Positions 42,900-52,739 of a stretch of 64,000 bases of DNA are shown here, piece after piece. This stretch comes from Clostridium sp. GTDB lineage: Bacteria > Bacillota > Dethiobacteria > Dethiobacterales > Dethiobacteraceae. The position numbers and the translations under genes were made by a program. The notes under the pieces are model-generated. The model ran no database searches. It was not told the DNA's origin and saw only the letters and a program-made list of their open reading frames with translations. The stretch spans positions 1 through 64,000 of the forward strand of contig JAGXRV010000071.1 of assembly GCA_018335695.1 (NCBI GenBank), written 5' to 3'. Position 1 is the stretch's first letter, and every line of letters begins with the position of its first letter.

Positions 42900-43667
42900 C
42901 TAGAGTTTTATCCCGCCAAAACGCCTGTCCCGGTTACGGAAGGCGTTAATCGCTTCTTCAAGATGTTCCCTGTCAAAATCAGGCCAATTTACGTCAGTAA
43001 ACCAAAGCTCAGTATATGCAAGCTGCCAAAGCAAAAAGTTGCTCAGCCTGATTTCGCCGCTGGGACGGATTAAAAGGTCAGGGTCTGGAAAAGCTGCGGT
43101 AAAAAGGTGGCTTGCCATAGTTTCTTCGCTAATTTGAGCAGGATTTATTTCTCCGCCTGCTGCTTTTTGCGCAATGGCTCGCACAGCCGCAATAATTTCA
43201 TCTCTGCTGCCGTAGTTAAGCGCAAAATTAAGTACCATGCCGGTATTTTTAGCCGTAACTGCTACGGCTTCTGATACGGCATTTCTGGTATGCACGGGCA
43301 GCCCTTCCATAAAACCGATCATTGTAATTTTAACATTCTTTTTGTGCAAGTCTTCAAGGTCTGATTTCAAAAATTCATTTGGCAAACGCAGCAAAAAATC
43401 AACTTCCGGTTTAGGACGTTTCCAGTTCTCTGTAGAAAAGGCATATACGGTTAAAATGCCGATGCCCATTTCACTGGCATGTTTAATTGTGCGCCTCAAC
43501 GCAACTATCCCCGCCTGATGTCCCGCTGTGCGGGGAAGTTTTCGCTGAGCAGCCCAGCGGCCGTTGCCATCCATGATGATTGCCACATGAGACGGGACAT
43601 TACGCATCTCCTTTTTTGTCTGGGCAACTCCTTGTTTACTAAACAAACGACGCAAAAAGCGGGGCAT
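42900..43667 (-). CDS. uppS: Undecaprenyl diphosphate synthase (isoprenyl transferase)
   Basis: A cis-prenyltransferase making the C55 carrier used in wall synthesis. The IIMDGNGRWAAQRKLPRTAGHQAG region (about residues 30-53) holds the catalytic aspartate, and RPSGEIRLSNFLLWQLAYTE is the second signature. 255 residues. The ATG follows TGAGGTG. Together with uppP at 3658 it covers synthesis and recycling of the same carrier. Confidence 0.96.
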   Translation of the reverse strand: MPRFLRRLFSKQGVAQTKKEMRNVPSHVAIIMDGNGRWAAQRKLPRTAGHQAGIVALRRTIKHASEMGIGILTVYAFSTENWKRPKPEVDFLLRLPNEFLKSDLEDLHKKNVKITMIGFMEGLPVHTRNAVSEAVAVTAKNTGMVLNFALNYGSRDEIIAAVRAIAQKAAGGEINPAQISEETMASHLFTAAFPDPDLLIRPSGEIRLSNFLLWQLAYTELWFTDVNWPDFDREHLEEAINAFRNRDRRFGGIKL

Positions 43668-43690
43668 CTATTCACCTCATTTTTGCTGCT

Positions 43691-43718
43691 AAAAACCAGC
43701 CCCCTCACAGGAGGGGGC
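43691..43718 (-). terminator. Terminator-like hairpin within the frr-uppS interval
   Basis: GCCCCCTC and GAGGGGGC pair around four bases; on the minus strand TGGTTTTTAG follows. It lies just after the 69-residue gene and before uppS, so it may attenuate read-through from the ribosomal part of the operon into the lipid part. Confidence 0.6.
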
Positions 43719-43720
43719 GC

Positions 43721-43930
43721 CTATGCCCAATTTTCAGCCGCCACTGTCAGTTCCAACATTTGCCCGTCATCTACTAAACGTTGCCTGACAACCCTTAGAG
43801 GACCGGGGCCGGCCCCTCTTGGTGGAGTTGTGGTCACAACTTGTATGCCAATCCCAAATTCCGTCGCCAGGCGAACAGCATTATCCAGATGGTTTGCCAA
43901 TAGATCAGGGAAGTCTTCCCCCCGGTTCAT
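43721..43930 (-). CDS. Small protein of unknown function between frr and uppS
   Basis: 69 residues, no family recognised. It begins MNRGEDFPDLLANHLDNAVRLA and ends LELTVAAENWA, with a Pro/Gly-rich turn in the middle. An excellent GGAGGT site lies six bases before the ATG, overlapping the frr end, and a terminator-like hairpin follows at once, so translation is likely. Shape suggests a two-strand/one-helix fold; nothing more can be said. Confidence 0.6.
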   Translation of the reverse strand: MNRGEDFPDLLANHLDNAVRLATEFGIGIQVVTTTPPRGAGPGPLRVVRQRLVDDGQMLELTVAAENWA

Positions 43931-43932
43931 TT

Positions 43933-44490
43933 TCAGACCTCCATAATCTCTTTTTCTTTTGCCGACAATACTTTATCCATTTCCTCAATAAATTTATCTG
44001 TAAGCTTCTGCATCTCATCCTGCGCTTTATGTAATTCATCTTCAGTTATCTCGCCGGACTTCTCTTTTTGTTTAAGCAGATCATTTGCATCACGACGAAT
44101 ATTACGGATGGCAACCCGGCCTTCTTCCGCCTTCTTTTTGCTGATTTTCACCAAATCTTTGCGTCTTTCCTCCGTCAACTGAGGAATTGTCAAACGTATC
44201 ACCGAACCATCACTATTTGGTGTCAGAGCTAAATCTGATTTCAGAATAGCACGCTCGATTTCTGCCACAATCTTTTTATCCCAGGGCTGTATGAGCAAAA
44301 GGCGAGGTTCCGGTACAGAAATATTGGCAAGTTGGTTGATTGCCGTGGTGGAACCATAATAATCCACGGTTATCTTGTCCAAAAGAGCAGGTGTGGCACG
44401 GCCTGCGCGGAGAGTTGACAAATCCCGCTTTAGTGCCGCCACTGCCTTTTCCATCCGCTCAAGAGCTTCCTTAGACACTTCCTTCGCCAT
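43933..44490 (-). CDS. frr: Ribosome recycling factor
   Basis: Splits post-termination ribosomes with EF-G. 185 residues, the fixed family length. [21 protein letters not shown] at the start and [28 protein letters not shown] in two parts are typical. The ATG has AAAGGGGG. It follows pyrH in the conserved rpsB-tsf-pyrH-frr order. Confidence 0.97.
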   Translation of the reverse strand: MAKEVSKEALERMEKAVAALKRDLSTLRAGRATPALLDKITVDYYGSTTAINQLANISVPEPRLLLIQPWDKKIVAEIERAILKSDLALTPNSDGSVIRLTIPQLTEERRKDLVKISKKKAEEGRVAIRNIRRDANDLLKQKEKSGEITEDELHKAQDEMQKLTDKFIEEMDKVLSAKEKEIMEV

Positions 44491-44503
44491 TGTTTTTCCC
44501 CCT

Positions 44504-45220
44504 TTAAATCACATATGTGCCTATTTTCTCGCCAAGCACAACACGCTTTATATTTCCCGACTTATTCAAACCAAAAACAATCAAAGGAATTCTATTATCC
44601 ATACAAAGGGATGCGGCAGTCGAATCCATCACGCCAAGTCCCTTATTAATCAAATCAATGTAGGTTAGCTCTGTAAACTTTTTTGCTTCCGGGTTAAGCA
44701 AAGGATCTGCGTCGTAGACCGCATCCACTTTTCCTTTTGCTAACAAAATGACTTCTGCTTCGATTTCTGCCGCGCGCAATGAGGCAGTCGTGTCGGTAGA
44801 AAAATAGGGATTTCCAGTGCCGCCGGCAAAAATTACAACCCGACCCTTCTCTAAATGCCTGATGGCGCGACGCCTGATATAAGGCTCTGCAACCTGCTGC
44901 ATCGCGATCGCTGTTTGCACACGAGTGTCAACACCTCTTGTTTCCAAAGCATCCTGCAATGCCATGGCATTTAACACAGTAGCCAACATCCCCATATAAT
45001 CAGCTGTAGCCCGATCCATGCCGCGCTCTCCCGCCGGCGCTCCGCGCCAGATATTGCCACCGCCGACCACAATCGCTACTTCTACACCCAACCGACGCAC
45101 ATCTTCGACTTGTGCTGCGATATCACGCAATACATCGGAGTCAATGCCAAAACCTTTATCTCCGGCCAATGCTTCCCCGCTTATTTTTAAAATTATGCGT
45201 TTATAGATTGCTTTTTCCAT
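44504..45220 (-). CDS. pyrH: UMP kinase
   Basis: Phosphorylates UMP to UDP. An amino-acid-kinase fold: [13 protein letters not shown] at the N-terminus, [10 protein letters not shown], then [18 protein letters not shown]. 238 residues. The ATG has no strong ribosome site; GGAGG is 14 bases away. A terminator lies between tsf and pyrH. Confidence 0.97.
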   Translation of the reverse strand: MEKAIYKRIILKISGEALAGDKGFGIDSDVLRDIAAQVEDVRRLGVEVAIVVGGGNIWRGAPAGERGMDRATADYMGMLATVLNAMALQDALETRGVDTRVQTAIAMQQVAEPYIRRRAIRHLEKGRVVIFAGGTGNPYFSTDTTASLRAAEIEAEVILLAKGKVDAVYDADPLLNPEAKKFTELTYIDLINKGLGVMDSTAASLCMDNRIPLIVFGLNKSGNIKRVVLGEKIGTYVI

Positions 45221-45276
45221 GAGGGGGACAAAAACCTCCAGTCAGATTATTCTGCGTCTCTACAGAAATCTCCTGT

Positions 45277-45307
45277 AAAAAAAGAACACCAGAGTGCTCT
45301 TTTTTTA
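45277..45307 (-). terminator. Intrinsic terminator between tsf and pyrH
   Basis: A7-GA-CAC pairs with GTG-TC-T7 around a CAGA loop; it is symmetric and could act on both strands. It lies 20 bases after the tsf stop and allows separate levels of pyrH. Confidence 0.9.
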
Positions 45308-45326
45308 TAGTAATCTCTAAAAATGC

Positions 45327-45977
45327 TTATACCGATTTGGTCATCCCAGCCACTTCAGCCGCTAGGTCGCACACTTTCTTCTCAAGCCCTTCGCCCATTT
45401 CATAACGGGTAAAGCGGCGAATAGAGATATTTTCCCCGATTTTTGCAATTTTCTCTTTCAGCAAATCACTGATCGTCACGTCGGTGTCCCGTACAAATGA
45501 TTGCTCCAGCAGGCAATTCTCCGCATAATATTTTTCTATCCGACCGGCGACAATCTTCTCCACCACTTTTTCAGGTTTACCTTCGTTTAGAGCCTGAGCA
45601 GTCAGAATTTCTTTCTCTTTGTCCAAAACTGCCTGCGGGACTTCATCGCGGGAAAGAAACTGGGGATTTGTGGCGGCAATTTGCATTGCCACGTCCCTGA
45701 CGAAAGAACGGAACTCATCTGTACGAGCGACAAAGTCTGTTTCACAGTTAACTTCGAGCAAAACCCCGATCTTTCCGCCCAGATGAATATATGATTCTAC
45801 TATTCCCTCGGCAGCAATCCTGCCTGATTTTTTCGCCGCGGCAGCCAGACCTTTTTCACGAAGGTATTCGCAGGCCTTAGTAAGGTCGCCGCCTGTTTCA
45901 TTCAGCGCTTTTTTGCAATCCATCATTCCTGCTCCTGTCTTTTCACGGAGCTCTTTAACAACCGATGCGGGAATCAT
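45327..45977 (-). CDS. tsf: Elongation factor Ts
   Basis: The nucleotide exchange factor for EF-Tu. 216 residues, a short form. [22 protein letters not shown] at the start and [15 protein letters not shown] in the core are diagnostic. The ATG follows GGAGGG. Confidence 0.97.
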   Translation of the reverse strand: MIPASVVKELREKTGAGMMDCKKALNETGGDLTKACEYLREKGLAAAAKKSGRIAAEGIVESYIHLGGKIGVLLEVNCETDFVARTDEFRSFVRDVAMQIAATNPQFLSRDEVPQAVLDKEKEILTAQALNEGKPEKVVEKIVAGRIEKYYAENCLLEQSFVRDTDVTISDLLKEKIAKIGENISIRRFTRYEMGEGLEKKVCDLAAEVAGMTKSV

Positions 45978-46030
45978 CCTTAACCCTCCATTTGTTCAAA
46001 TGTCCAAGTGTTCAAATGTTCAAGCTTTGT

Positions 46031-46062
46031 AAAAAAGGCCGGGCATTCCGCCCGGGCCTTTT
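46031..46062 (-). terminator. Intrinsic terminator between rpsB and tsf
   Basis: AAAAGGCC-GGGC pairs with GCCC-GGGCCTTTT, followed by T on the minus strand. It lies just after the rpsB stop, probably a partial terminator that sets the S2 to EF-Ts ratio. Confidence 0.85.
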
Positions 46063-46072
46063 CTCTTGGCCT

Positions 46073-46816
46073 TTAAGACTCTACTATTACCGGGGCGACT
46101 CTTTCAACATCATCAAGAACAACGTGATCCTGGTGACCTTCAAGACCTTCCAGCACGGCATCTGCCAAACGACCTGAAATCAATTTTACAGCCCGGATTG
46201 CGTCGTCATTACCCGGAATCAGGTAATCAATTTCGTCCGGATCACAATTGGTGTCAACAATAGCAACGATAGGAATCCCCAGCTTACGGGCTTCAGCCAC
46301 AGCAATCCGCTCCTTGCGAGGATCCACGATGAACAGCGCATCAGGAAGACTGCGCATATTGCGGACGCCTGAAAGGAACTTGTTTAGCTTCTCACGCTCA
46401 TGACGAAGCTTAATCACTTCCTTCTTCGGCAGGACCTCAAATGTGCCTTCCTCTTCCATTTTTTCCAGCTCAATCAAACGGTTTACACGGTTTCTGATGG
46501 TCTTAAAATTAGTCAACATTCCACCGAGCCAACGCTGGTTCACGTAATACATGCCGCAACGTTCTGCCTCGGATTGAACCGATTCTTGCGCCTGTTTCTT
46601 TGTGCCGACAAACATTATCTTCCCGCCATCGGCAGCAAGCTGTTTGACATGATGATAAGCATCATCAATCATTTTCACAGTTTTCTGCAAATCAATAATA
46701 TAGATTCCGTTTCTCTCTGTAAAAATATAAGGCTTCATTTTTGGATTCCAACGGCGCGTCTGATGCCCAAAATGGACACCGGCTTCAAGCAATTGTTTCA
46801 TGGAAACTACCGGCAA
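46073..46816 (-). CDS. rpsB: 30S ribosomal protein S2
   Basis: The [23 protein letters not shown] start and [29 protein letters not shown] late segment are family hallmarks. I use the TTG at 46816 (247 residues), spaced seven bases from GAGGAGG; the GTG nine bases upstream overlaps that site. It is the first gene of the rpsB-tsf-pyrH-frr block, with a clear promoter and a structured leader. Confidence 0.97.
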   Translation of the reverse strand: MPVVSMKQLLEAGVHFGHQTRRWNPKMKPYIFTERNGIYIIDLQKTVKMIDDAYHHVKQLAADGGKIMFVGTKKQAQESVQSEAERCGMYYVNQRWLGGMLTNFKTIRNRVNRLIELEKMEEEGTFEVLPKKEVIKLRHEREKLNKFLSGVRNMRSLPDALFIVDPRKERIAVAEARKLGIPIVAIVDTNCDPDEIDYLIPGNDDAIRAVKLISGRLADAVLEGLEGHQDHVVLDDVERVAPVIVES

Positions 46817-46860
46817 ATCCTGCACCTCCTCTCTGTTTTTCCTCCGCCCCCATCATCTTC

Positions 46861-46891
46861 TTGCGGCACCGGAAACCCGGCACACCCGCAA
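46861..46891 (-). promoter_or_regulatory. rpsB leader hairpin
   Basis: On the minus strand TTGCGG and CCGCAA enclose CCGGGTTTCCGG, a GC-rich stem about 45 bases before the rpsB start. Such leaders often mediate feedback by S2; here that is inference from position. Confidence 0.45.
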
Positions 46892-46926
46892 CAATCAGGC
46901 TGGCGTGTGATTTTAACCTAAATCGT

Positions 46927-46955
46927 AGTATAACACAGCTTGTCAAAATTGGCAA
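46927..46955 (-). promoter_or_regulatory. Sigma-A promoter of rpsB
   Basis: On the minus strand: TTGCCA (46955-46950), exactly 17 bases, TATACT (46932-46927). It produces a leader of about 100 bases containing the hairpin at 46861-46891. Confidence 0.75.
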
Positions 46956-46995
46956 CGCAGATTAATTTCTTAGAAAAGCAAACTTCTTTGCTCCC

Positions 46996-47529
46996 TTACC
47001 TGACTTCCACGTTAACACGGACAGGAATTCTATTGAAAACCATAACACGGAAAGTTTGACCCGCCAATTCGTCCTGGAGGGCTTCCTGTACCAAGAGATA
47101 AGCTTCCGCTCCGAATTTTTCTGCCAACCGATCCGTATCGATCCCATCCATAATTTCACCGGCGGCATTTTCTACATTCTTGCGCATTTTGTTGTTGAGC
47201 TGCTCAATAAACTCTGCCGGCATGCGAAAGACAAAGCCGGCAATTTCCATTCTATCGGAAACAATCCTTGTCCGCATCTCCTTTTCCACAATGCCGGGGA
47301 TTTCCGCTTTTGCCCCCTCAATTACCTTCGGTATTTCTGTCTTCGCTTGAGCAACAATCCTCTCACGGACGATGACAGCTAACTGTTTACTGTCCAGACT
47401 AACGGTAGCCCCCCTAACGGCTGCTACTCCCACAAAGGTAGCCACAAGAGCAAAAACGAATAGGCTTCCCGCCAGTAGACCGGCAACAAAAGACCTTTTG
47501 TCTAGAGAAAATTTCCTTTTCGTCTGCAC
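46996..47529 (-). CDS. Membrane-anchored protein of unknown function
   Basis: 177 residues from the GTG at 47529, five bases after an AAAGGGAG site. A short basic N-terminus, then one membrane helix (about 14-36), then an extracytoplasmic, mostly helical domain rich in Glu, Lys and Ile/Val (IVRERIVAQAKTEIPKVIEGA). No family recognised. It sits between codY and rpsB, where Bacillus and many Clostridia have the long flagellar/chemotaxis operon. The upstream alternative start adds 13 residues. Confidence 0.7.
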   Translation of the reverse strand: MQTKRKFSLDKRSFVAGLLAGSLFVFALVATFVGVAAVRGATVSLDSKQLAVIVRERIVAQAKTEIPKVIEGAKAEIPGIVEKEMRTRIVSDRMEIAGFVFRMPAEFIEQLNNKMRKNVENAAGEIMDGIDTDRLAEKFGAEAYLLVQEALQDELAGQTFRVMVFNRIPVRVNVEVR

Positions 47530-47647
47530 CACGTCTCCCTTTGCGTCAGAACTTGCATGCAAACACACTACCCGTTAATGCTATATTATAACTCCTTTAC
47601 ATATTAATTATGCTTAATTACAAAATCTTCTTCCAAAGCTGCACAAC

Positions 47648-48445
47648 CTACGTACGCACACCTTTGCGTCTCGCCAACTGTTCCAGCAAATAAATATTCT
47701 TTACTTTGATATATGTGCCTTTCATCCCAAGTGAACGGGACTCGATTACGCCGGCACTCTCAAATTTGCGGAGTGCATTTACGATGACAGAACGGGTAAT
47801 CCCCAACTGATCAGCAATTTTACTGGCTACCAATAAACCTTCATCACCATTTAACTCCTCAAAGATGTGTTCAACCGCTTCCATTTCAGAATAGGAAAGA
47901 GTGCCGATAGCAAGCTGAACAATTGCCTTGTTGCGGGCTTCCTCCTCGATTTTTTCCGCTTTGGAACGCAAAATTTCCATTCCTACCACCGTTGCTCCAT
48001 ATTCGGCCAGAATTAAATCTTCCGGCTCAAACTCTTCAGTAAAGCGAGCCAATAGCAGCGTGCCGAGCCGTTTGGCGCCACCGACAATAGGAACAATGGT
48101 CGTTATTTTATTAGTAAATAGACAGTCAGTTTCCTCCAGGAAAACACAGTCATTACACTTCTGCCGCAAATTTACACGGGGATCATCCACATTTAGCAGC
48201 AGCTCGTTGTAATCATCGGGAAATGCACCGTCGCGAAGCACTTCTTTCACCATCAATTCACATTCAAACTCATCCACCAAAGAGAATCCAAGAATTTTTC
48301 CGCTGCGCTCCGCAATATAAATATTTGCATGGATAACATTTTTCAACACATCTGCCACTTCTTTAAAATCTACAGGCTGTCCGGCAGTCTTTTGTAAAAT
48401 TTTATTAATCCTTCGTGATTTTTCTAATAAAGAAGTCATAGCCAT
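47648..48445 (-). CDS. codY: GTP-sensing transcriptional pleiotropic repressor CodY
   Basis: Senses GTP and branched-chain amino acids and represses stationary-phase genes. 265 residues: an N-terminal GAF domain ([22 protein letters not shown]) and a C-terminal winged helix, [34 protein letters not shown] (about 208-241). It lies downstream of hslU, as in Bacillus. In a spore former it probably helps control entry into sporulation. Confidence 0.97.
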   Translation of the reverse strand: MAMTSLLEKSRRINKILQKTAGQPVDFKEVADVLKNVIHANIYIAERSGKILGFSLVDEFECELMVKEVLRDGAFPDDYNELLLNVDDPRVNLRQKCNDCVFLEETDCLFTNKITTIVPIVGGAKRLGTLLLARFTEEFEPEDLILAEYGATVVGMEILRSKAEKIEEEARNKAIVQLAIGTLSYSEMEAVEHIFEELNGDEGLLVASKIADQLGITRSVIVNALRKFESAGVIESRSLGMKGTYIKVKNIYLLEQLARRKGVRT

Positions 48446-48501
48446 GAATTAATCATCCTCTCTTTTGGAAGTTAGACTCTGACAGCCAACCGATTAGTAT
48501 T

Positions 48502-49908
48502 CTATAAAATATACCTGCTAAGGTCTTTATTCCGGACAATGTTATTAAGTTTAGCTTGCACATACTCAGCCGTGATTGGCACAAGCTGAGGCGGCAGCTC
48601 AGGAGCGTTAAATGACAATTCCTCCAAAAGTTTCTCCAGAATTGTATGTAAACGTCTCGCACCGATGTTCTCCATTTCATTGTTTAGGGTACATGCCAGC
48701 TTGGCAATTTCACAAATGGCATCATCCCCAAACTCCACCGTCACCCCTTCAGTCTTTAGCAGTGCGGTATACTGCTTAGTTAACGCATTGGCAGGTTCGG
48801 TCAGAATTTGTTTAAAATCTGTTTCAGTAAGGCTGTTTAATTCTACACGGATAGGGAAACGACCTTGGAGCTCAGGAATCAAGTCGGTCGGCTTTGCTAC
48901 ATGGAAGGCTCCGGCGGCAATAAAAAGAATATAGTCGGTTTTTACAGCTCCATACTTGGTCGTCACCGTCGACCCTTCCACAATAGGCAAAATATCGCGC
49001 TGAACTCCTTCACGAGAGACATCAGGCCCGCCACGATAATCCTTACCGGCAATTTTGTCGATTTCATCAAGAAAGATAATGCCTGACTGTTCAGCCCTTG
49101 ACACCGCTTCTGTGATAACCTCATCCATATCAATCAGTTTCTGCGCTTCTTCCTGCAGAAGAAGCTTTCTCGCCTGACGTACCGGCAGCCTACGCATCTT
49201 TTTGCGTTTCGGAAAAAACTGACCCATAAGATCTTGGAAATTAATACCCATGTCTTCCATTCCTGAACCGGAAAACATTTCAATCAGCGGAGCTCGATCA
49301 TCGACTTCCATTTCAACCAACTCATCCTCCAACAAGCCCCTCGCCAGTTGGTCTTTTAGCCGTTCCCTGGTAATGCGGTAATCCTTAATCTTTTCAATAA
49401 ACTCCGGTTCATCTTCTTCTGATGTTTCATTTGCAGAAGATGAAAAGAGAAGGCTTAGGGGATTATTGCCGCTTCTCTGCTGCTCCGGCTTGGGAGCTAA
49501 AAGTTCAAGCAATCTTTCTGCCGCAGGTGCCTGAGCCTTCTCACCCACAGTTTCCATTTTTTCTGTCTGCACAATACGGATAGATGTCTCAACCAAGTCG
49601 CGAATCATTGTTTCCACATCACGACCCACATAACCTACTTCGGTAAACTTGGTAGCTTCAACTTTAACAAATGGCGCATTTACCAGTTTAGCCAACCTTC
49701 TGGCGATTTCCGTTTTTCCCACACCGGTAGGACCAATCATAATAATATTTTTCGGATAAACTTCGTCCTTGATACCGTCGGGAAGGAGTTTGCGCCGGTA
49801 TCGATTGCGCAGTGCCACCGCCACACATTTTTTTGCGTCATTCTGTCCCACAATATATTTATCAAGTTCGGCAACTATCTGCCGAGGTGTCAATTCTTCT
49901 CTGTTCAT
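48502..49908 (-). CDS. hslU: ATP-dependent protease ATPase subunit HslU (ClpY)
   Basis: An AAA+ unfoldase partner of HslV. Walker A GPTGVGKT is at residues 59-66, Walker [14 protein letters not shown] in the middle, and the arginine-finger/sensor part is [15 protein letters not shown]. 468 residues, with the family's inserted I-domain. The ATG follows AAGGAGG, 17 bases after hslV. Confidence 0.97.
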   Translation of the reverse strand: MNREELTPRQIVAELDKYIVGQNDAKKCVAVALRNRYRRKLLPDGIKDEVYPKNIIMIGPTGVGKTEIARRLAKLVNAPFVKVEATKFTEVGYVGRDVETMIRDLVETSIRIVQTEKMETVGEKAQAPAAERLLELLAPKPEQQRSGNNPLSLLFSSSANETSEEDEPEFIEKIKDYRITRERLKDQLARGLLEDELVEMEVDDRAPLIEMFSGSGMEDMGINFQDLMGQFFPKRKKMRRLPVRQARKLLLQEEAQKLIDMDEVITEAVSRAEQSGIIFLDEIDKIAGKDYRGGPDVSREGVQRDILPIVEGSTVTTKYGAVKTDYILFIAAGAFHVAKPTDLIPELQGRFPIRVELNSLTETDFKQILTEPANALTKQYTALLKTEGVTVEFGDDAICEIAKLACTLNNEMENIGARRLHTILEKLLEELSFNAPELPPQLVPITAEYVQAKLNNIVRNKDLSRYIL

Positions 49909-49925
49909 AATTCCTCCTTGGAGAA

Positions 49926-50456
49926 CTACAATATTTCCAGAACAATCTTATCATTGGTATAAACACAAATTTCAGCAGCAAGCTGGATAGCACTGCGCGC
50001 GATTTCCCCTGCTTCCATAGCGGTAAAACGATGAAGAGCGCGAGCCGCTGCCAATGCATACGGTCCACCTGAACCGATTGCGGTAACTCCGTCGTCAGGC
50101 TCAATTAGCTCCCCATTGCCGGAGATAACGAGTAAACTAGACGTATCTCCCACCACAAGCAATGCTTCAAGACGTCTTAACACTCGATCGGTGCGCCAAT
50201 CTTTAGCCAATTCCACCGCAGCCCGGCGTAGATTTCCCTGATATTTTTCCAATTGTTCCTCGTATTTTTCAAACAAGGTAACGGAGTCGGCAACCGAGCC
50301 GGCAAAACCGGCTAAAACTCTGCCCTGGTAGATTCGCCTTACTTTTACCGCGTGATGCTTCATAATTGTATTGCCGCCGAGTGTAACTTGACCGTCACCT
50401 GCAAGCGCACAACGACCGTCTTTTAAAACTGCGACAATAGTCGTTCCGTGAAACAT
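49926..50456 (-). CDS. hslV: ATP-dependent protease subunit HslV (ClpQ)
   Basis: The proteasome-like peptidase of HslUV. The start ATG at 50456 follows [16 protein letters not shown] puts the catalytic threonine (or serine in Bacillus-type enzymes) right behind a short propeptide. GDGQVTLG and [20 protein letters not shown] are conserved. 176 residues. Confidence 0.96.
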   Translation of the reverse strand: MFHGTTIVAVLKDGRCALAGDGQVTLGGNTIMKHHAVKVRRIYQGRVLAGFAGSVADSVTLFEKYEEQLEKYQGNLRRAAVELAKDWRTDRVLRRLEALLVVGDTSSLLVISGNGELIEPDDGVTAIGSGGPYALAAARALHRFTAMEAGEIARSAIQLAAEICVYTNDKIVLEIL

Positions 50457-50466
50457 ATTCTTCTCC

Positions 50467-51366
50467 TTAAGCCCGGGGATGAGCCGCACAATATGTTTCT
50501 TTAAGCTGATCCCTTGTGATATGAGTATAAATTTGCGTTGTGGATATATTCACATGCCCTAAAAACTCTTGAACCGCACGCAAATCTGCTCCCGCATTAA
50601 GCAAATGAGTGGCAAAACTGTGGCGGATGCTATGCGGACTAATCCCTTTAGTCAGACTCACTTGGCGAATATATTTTTCTGTCAAGCGGCGCACCCCCCG
50701 GTCTGACAATCTTGTCCCATATTTGTTTAACCAGAGCGCTTTTTCTCCGCTGCCATCCTTATTCCGACGCAATAGCTCCGGCCGGCCACCAACAAGATAA
50801 GCCTGCACTGAGCGGCGTGCAAAACTTCCCAAAGGCACCACCCGCTCGCGGGAACCTTTACCCATAACTATAAACTCGCCACGGTTCAGATCCATAGCAT
50901 GAAGATCTAACGATACCAATTCACTCACCCTAATACCAGACGCATAAAGCGCTTCCAAGATAGCCACATCCCGCAGACCTGCAGGCGTCGCAATATCTGG
51001 CGCGCTTAAAAGTCTAAAGACTTCTTCGACAAAAAGGAATCGTGGCAATTTTTTGCCTTGGCGGGGGGTGGACACTATACTCCATGACGTATCTTTCAAG
51101 TGACCTTCCCTGTTTAAGTGGCGCAGAAAAGAACGGATGGCAGAAAGTTTGCGGGCAATAGTGCGACGCTCGTAATTTTGCTGCTGCAGCATCGCCAAGT
51201 AATGTCTGATTGCCAAATAATCCAGCTCAAACGGGAAAGGGATACCTTCAGCTTCCAGGAAGCTGAAAAACTGGGCAAGATCTTCGGCATAATTTCTGAC
51301 AGTATGTGGCGACGCATTTTTTTCAAGTTGCAGATAAGCAATAAAACTGCCCAGAAAATCAACCAT
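50467..51366 (-). CDS. xerC: Tyrosine recombinase XerC/CodV
   Basis: Resolves chromosome dimers at dif. An N-terminal SAM-like DNA-binding domain, then the catalytic domain with [13 protein letters not shown] (Arg), [14 protein letters not shown] (His-x-x-Arg) and TTQIYTHI (Tyr). About 299 residues from the ATG at 51366; a GTG one codon upstream is nine bases from AGGAG and may be used instead. The position between trmFO and hslV equals codV of Bacillus, so it is a core enzyme and not a mobile integrase. Confidence 0.93.
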   Translation of the reverse strand: MVDFLGSFIAYLQLEKNASPHTVRNYAEDLAQFFSFLEAEGIPFPFELDYLAIRHYLAMLQQQNYERRTIARKLSAIRSFLRHLNREGHLKDTSWSIVSTPRQGKKLPRFLFVEEVFRLLSAPDIATPAGLRDVAILEALYASGIRVSELVSLDLHAMDLNRGEFIVMGKGSRERVVPLGSFARRSVQAYLVGGRPELLRRNKDGSGEKALWLNKYGTRLSDRGVRRLTEKYIRQVSLTKGISPHSIRHSFATHLLNAGADLRAVQEFLGHVNISTTQIYTHITRDQLKETYCAAHPRA

Positions 51367-51422
51367 CACAAACGTTTTCTCCTTTTCAAAAATAGTATCA
51401 CAAGAATGTTTACTTTTGCAAG

Positions 51423-52739
51423 TTAATTTTGCCAAAGTTTGCGCCATTCCGCAATTTTCTCAAGCGCACGCCGCGCCATCATCATTTTTCTTTCTCTCTT
51501 CGACACATTAGCTTGCAGCGGCGGAAAAATACCGAAGGTAACATTCATAGGCTGAAAGTTTGCCGGATCTGCAGTGGTAATATAACGTAACAACGCGCCG
51601 TGGGCCGTTTCATGAGGCCATATTAATTGCTTGGCTCCCGCCAACAAGCGGGCTGCGTTGATTCCGGCCACAAGACCCATAGCCGCAGATTCCACATATC
51701 CTTCCACACCTGTAATCTGACCTGCAAAATACAGTTTATTATTTTGGCTGAATTGCAAAGTTGGCAATAACACTCTGGGTGAATTAATATATGTATTACG
51801 GTGCACCACTCCAAAACGGGCAAACTCAGCTTGTTCAAGGCCGGGAATCAAGCGAAAGACGCGGCGTTGCTCAGACCAGCGCAGACGCGTCTGAAAACCT
51901 ACTATATTGTAGAGAGTAGCCGCCGCATCATCCTGTCGCAATTGAACTACAGCGTAAGGCTGACGTCCAGTCCGGGGATCAGTTAAACCAACCGGCTTCA
52001 TTGGTCCAAACAATAATGTCTCAAAACCGCGCGAAGCCATCACTTCCACCGGCATACAACCCTCAAAATACTTCGGCTGTTCTTCTGTGGAATGTCCCAG
52101 ATGAACTTCGGCAGAAGTAAGCGCTCGGTAAAACTCCCTGTATTCCTCCTCATTCAGCGGACAATTGAGATAATCGGCTGTCCCCTTTCCGTAGCGGGAG
52201 GCGCGAAACGTCTTTGCTTCATCAATCGACTCTGCCATAACAATCGGCGCGGCAGCATCATAAAAATATAGCGAATCTTCACCTGTCAGCCTGCCGATTT
52301 CTGCGGCAAGCGCTGCTGAAGTAAGCGGTCCGGTAGCCAAAATCACAGGTCCATTAATCGTATCAGGAAGCTCTCTAACTTCACACTCCACGCAAGTCAC
52401 ATTAGGCAAACTATTTATTACTGCAGTTACACTGCGGGCAAAACCTTCCCGGTCGACTGCTAATGCACCGCCAGCCGGCAGAGCATGTTTATCAGCCTGC
52501 GCCATAATCAGTGAATCAAATTGCCGCATTTCTTCTTTGAGTAAACCCACGGCGTTTTCCAAAGAAGCCGCCCGCAGCGAGTTGCTGCAAACAAGTTCTG
52601 CCAGGTAGGGACTCTGATGCGCCGGGGTCGTTTGCGACGGACGCATTTCATACAGCTTCACACTGGCTCCTGACTTAGCTGCTTGCCAAACAGCTTCTGC
52701 GCCTGCTAACCCTCCCCCAACAACAGTAATTTCAGCCAA
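51423..52739 (-). CDS. trmFO: Methylenetetrahydrofolate-tRNA-(uracil(54)-C5)-methyltransferase TrmFO
   Basis: A folate- and FAD-dependent enzyme making ribothymidine at tRNA position 54. The FAD-binding [20 protein letters not shown] is near the N-terminus, and [20 protein letters not shown] towards the C-terminus. 438 residues. The start is TTG, after AGGAGG, and overlaps the topA end by eight bases. Confidence 0.96.
   Translation of the reverse strand: MAEITVVGGGLAGAEAVWQAAKSGASVKLYEMRPSQTTPAHQSPYLAELVCSNSLRAASLENAVGLLKEEMRQFDSLIMAQADKHALPAGGALAVDREGFARSVTAVINSLPNVTCVECEVRELPDTINGPVILATGPLTSAALAAEIGRLTGEDSLYFYDAAAPIVMAESIDEAKTFRASRYGKGTADYLNCPLNEEEYREFYRALTSAEVHLGHSTEEQPKYFEGCMPVEVMASRGFETLLFGPMKPVGLTDPRTGRQPYAVVQLRQDDAAATLYNIVGFQTRLRWSEQRRVFRLIPGLEQAEFARFGVVHRNTYINSPRVLLPTLQFSQNNKLYFAGQITGVEGYVESAAMGLVAGINAARLLAGAKQLIWPHETAHGALLRYITTADPANFQPMNVTFGIFPPLQANVSKRERKMMMARRALEKIAEWRKLWQN

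Noticed and set aside
50467-51366. Tyrosine recombinase as an integrase of a mobile element
   Set aside because: It lies in the conserved trmFO-xerC-hslV order and has XerC/CodV length and motifs, so it is the chromosomal dimer-resolution enzyme.
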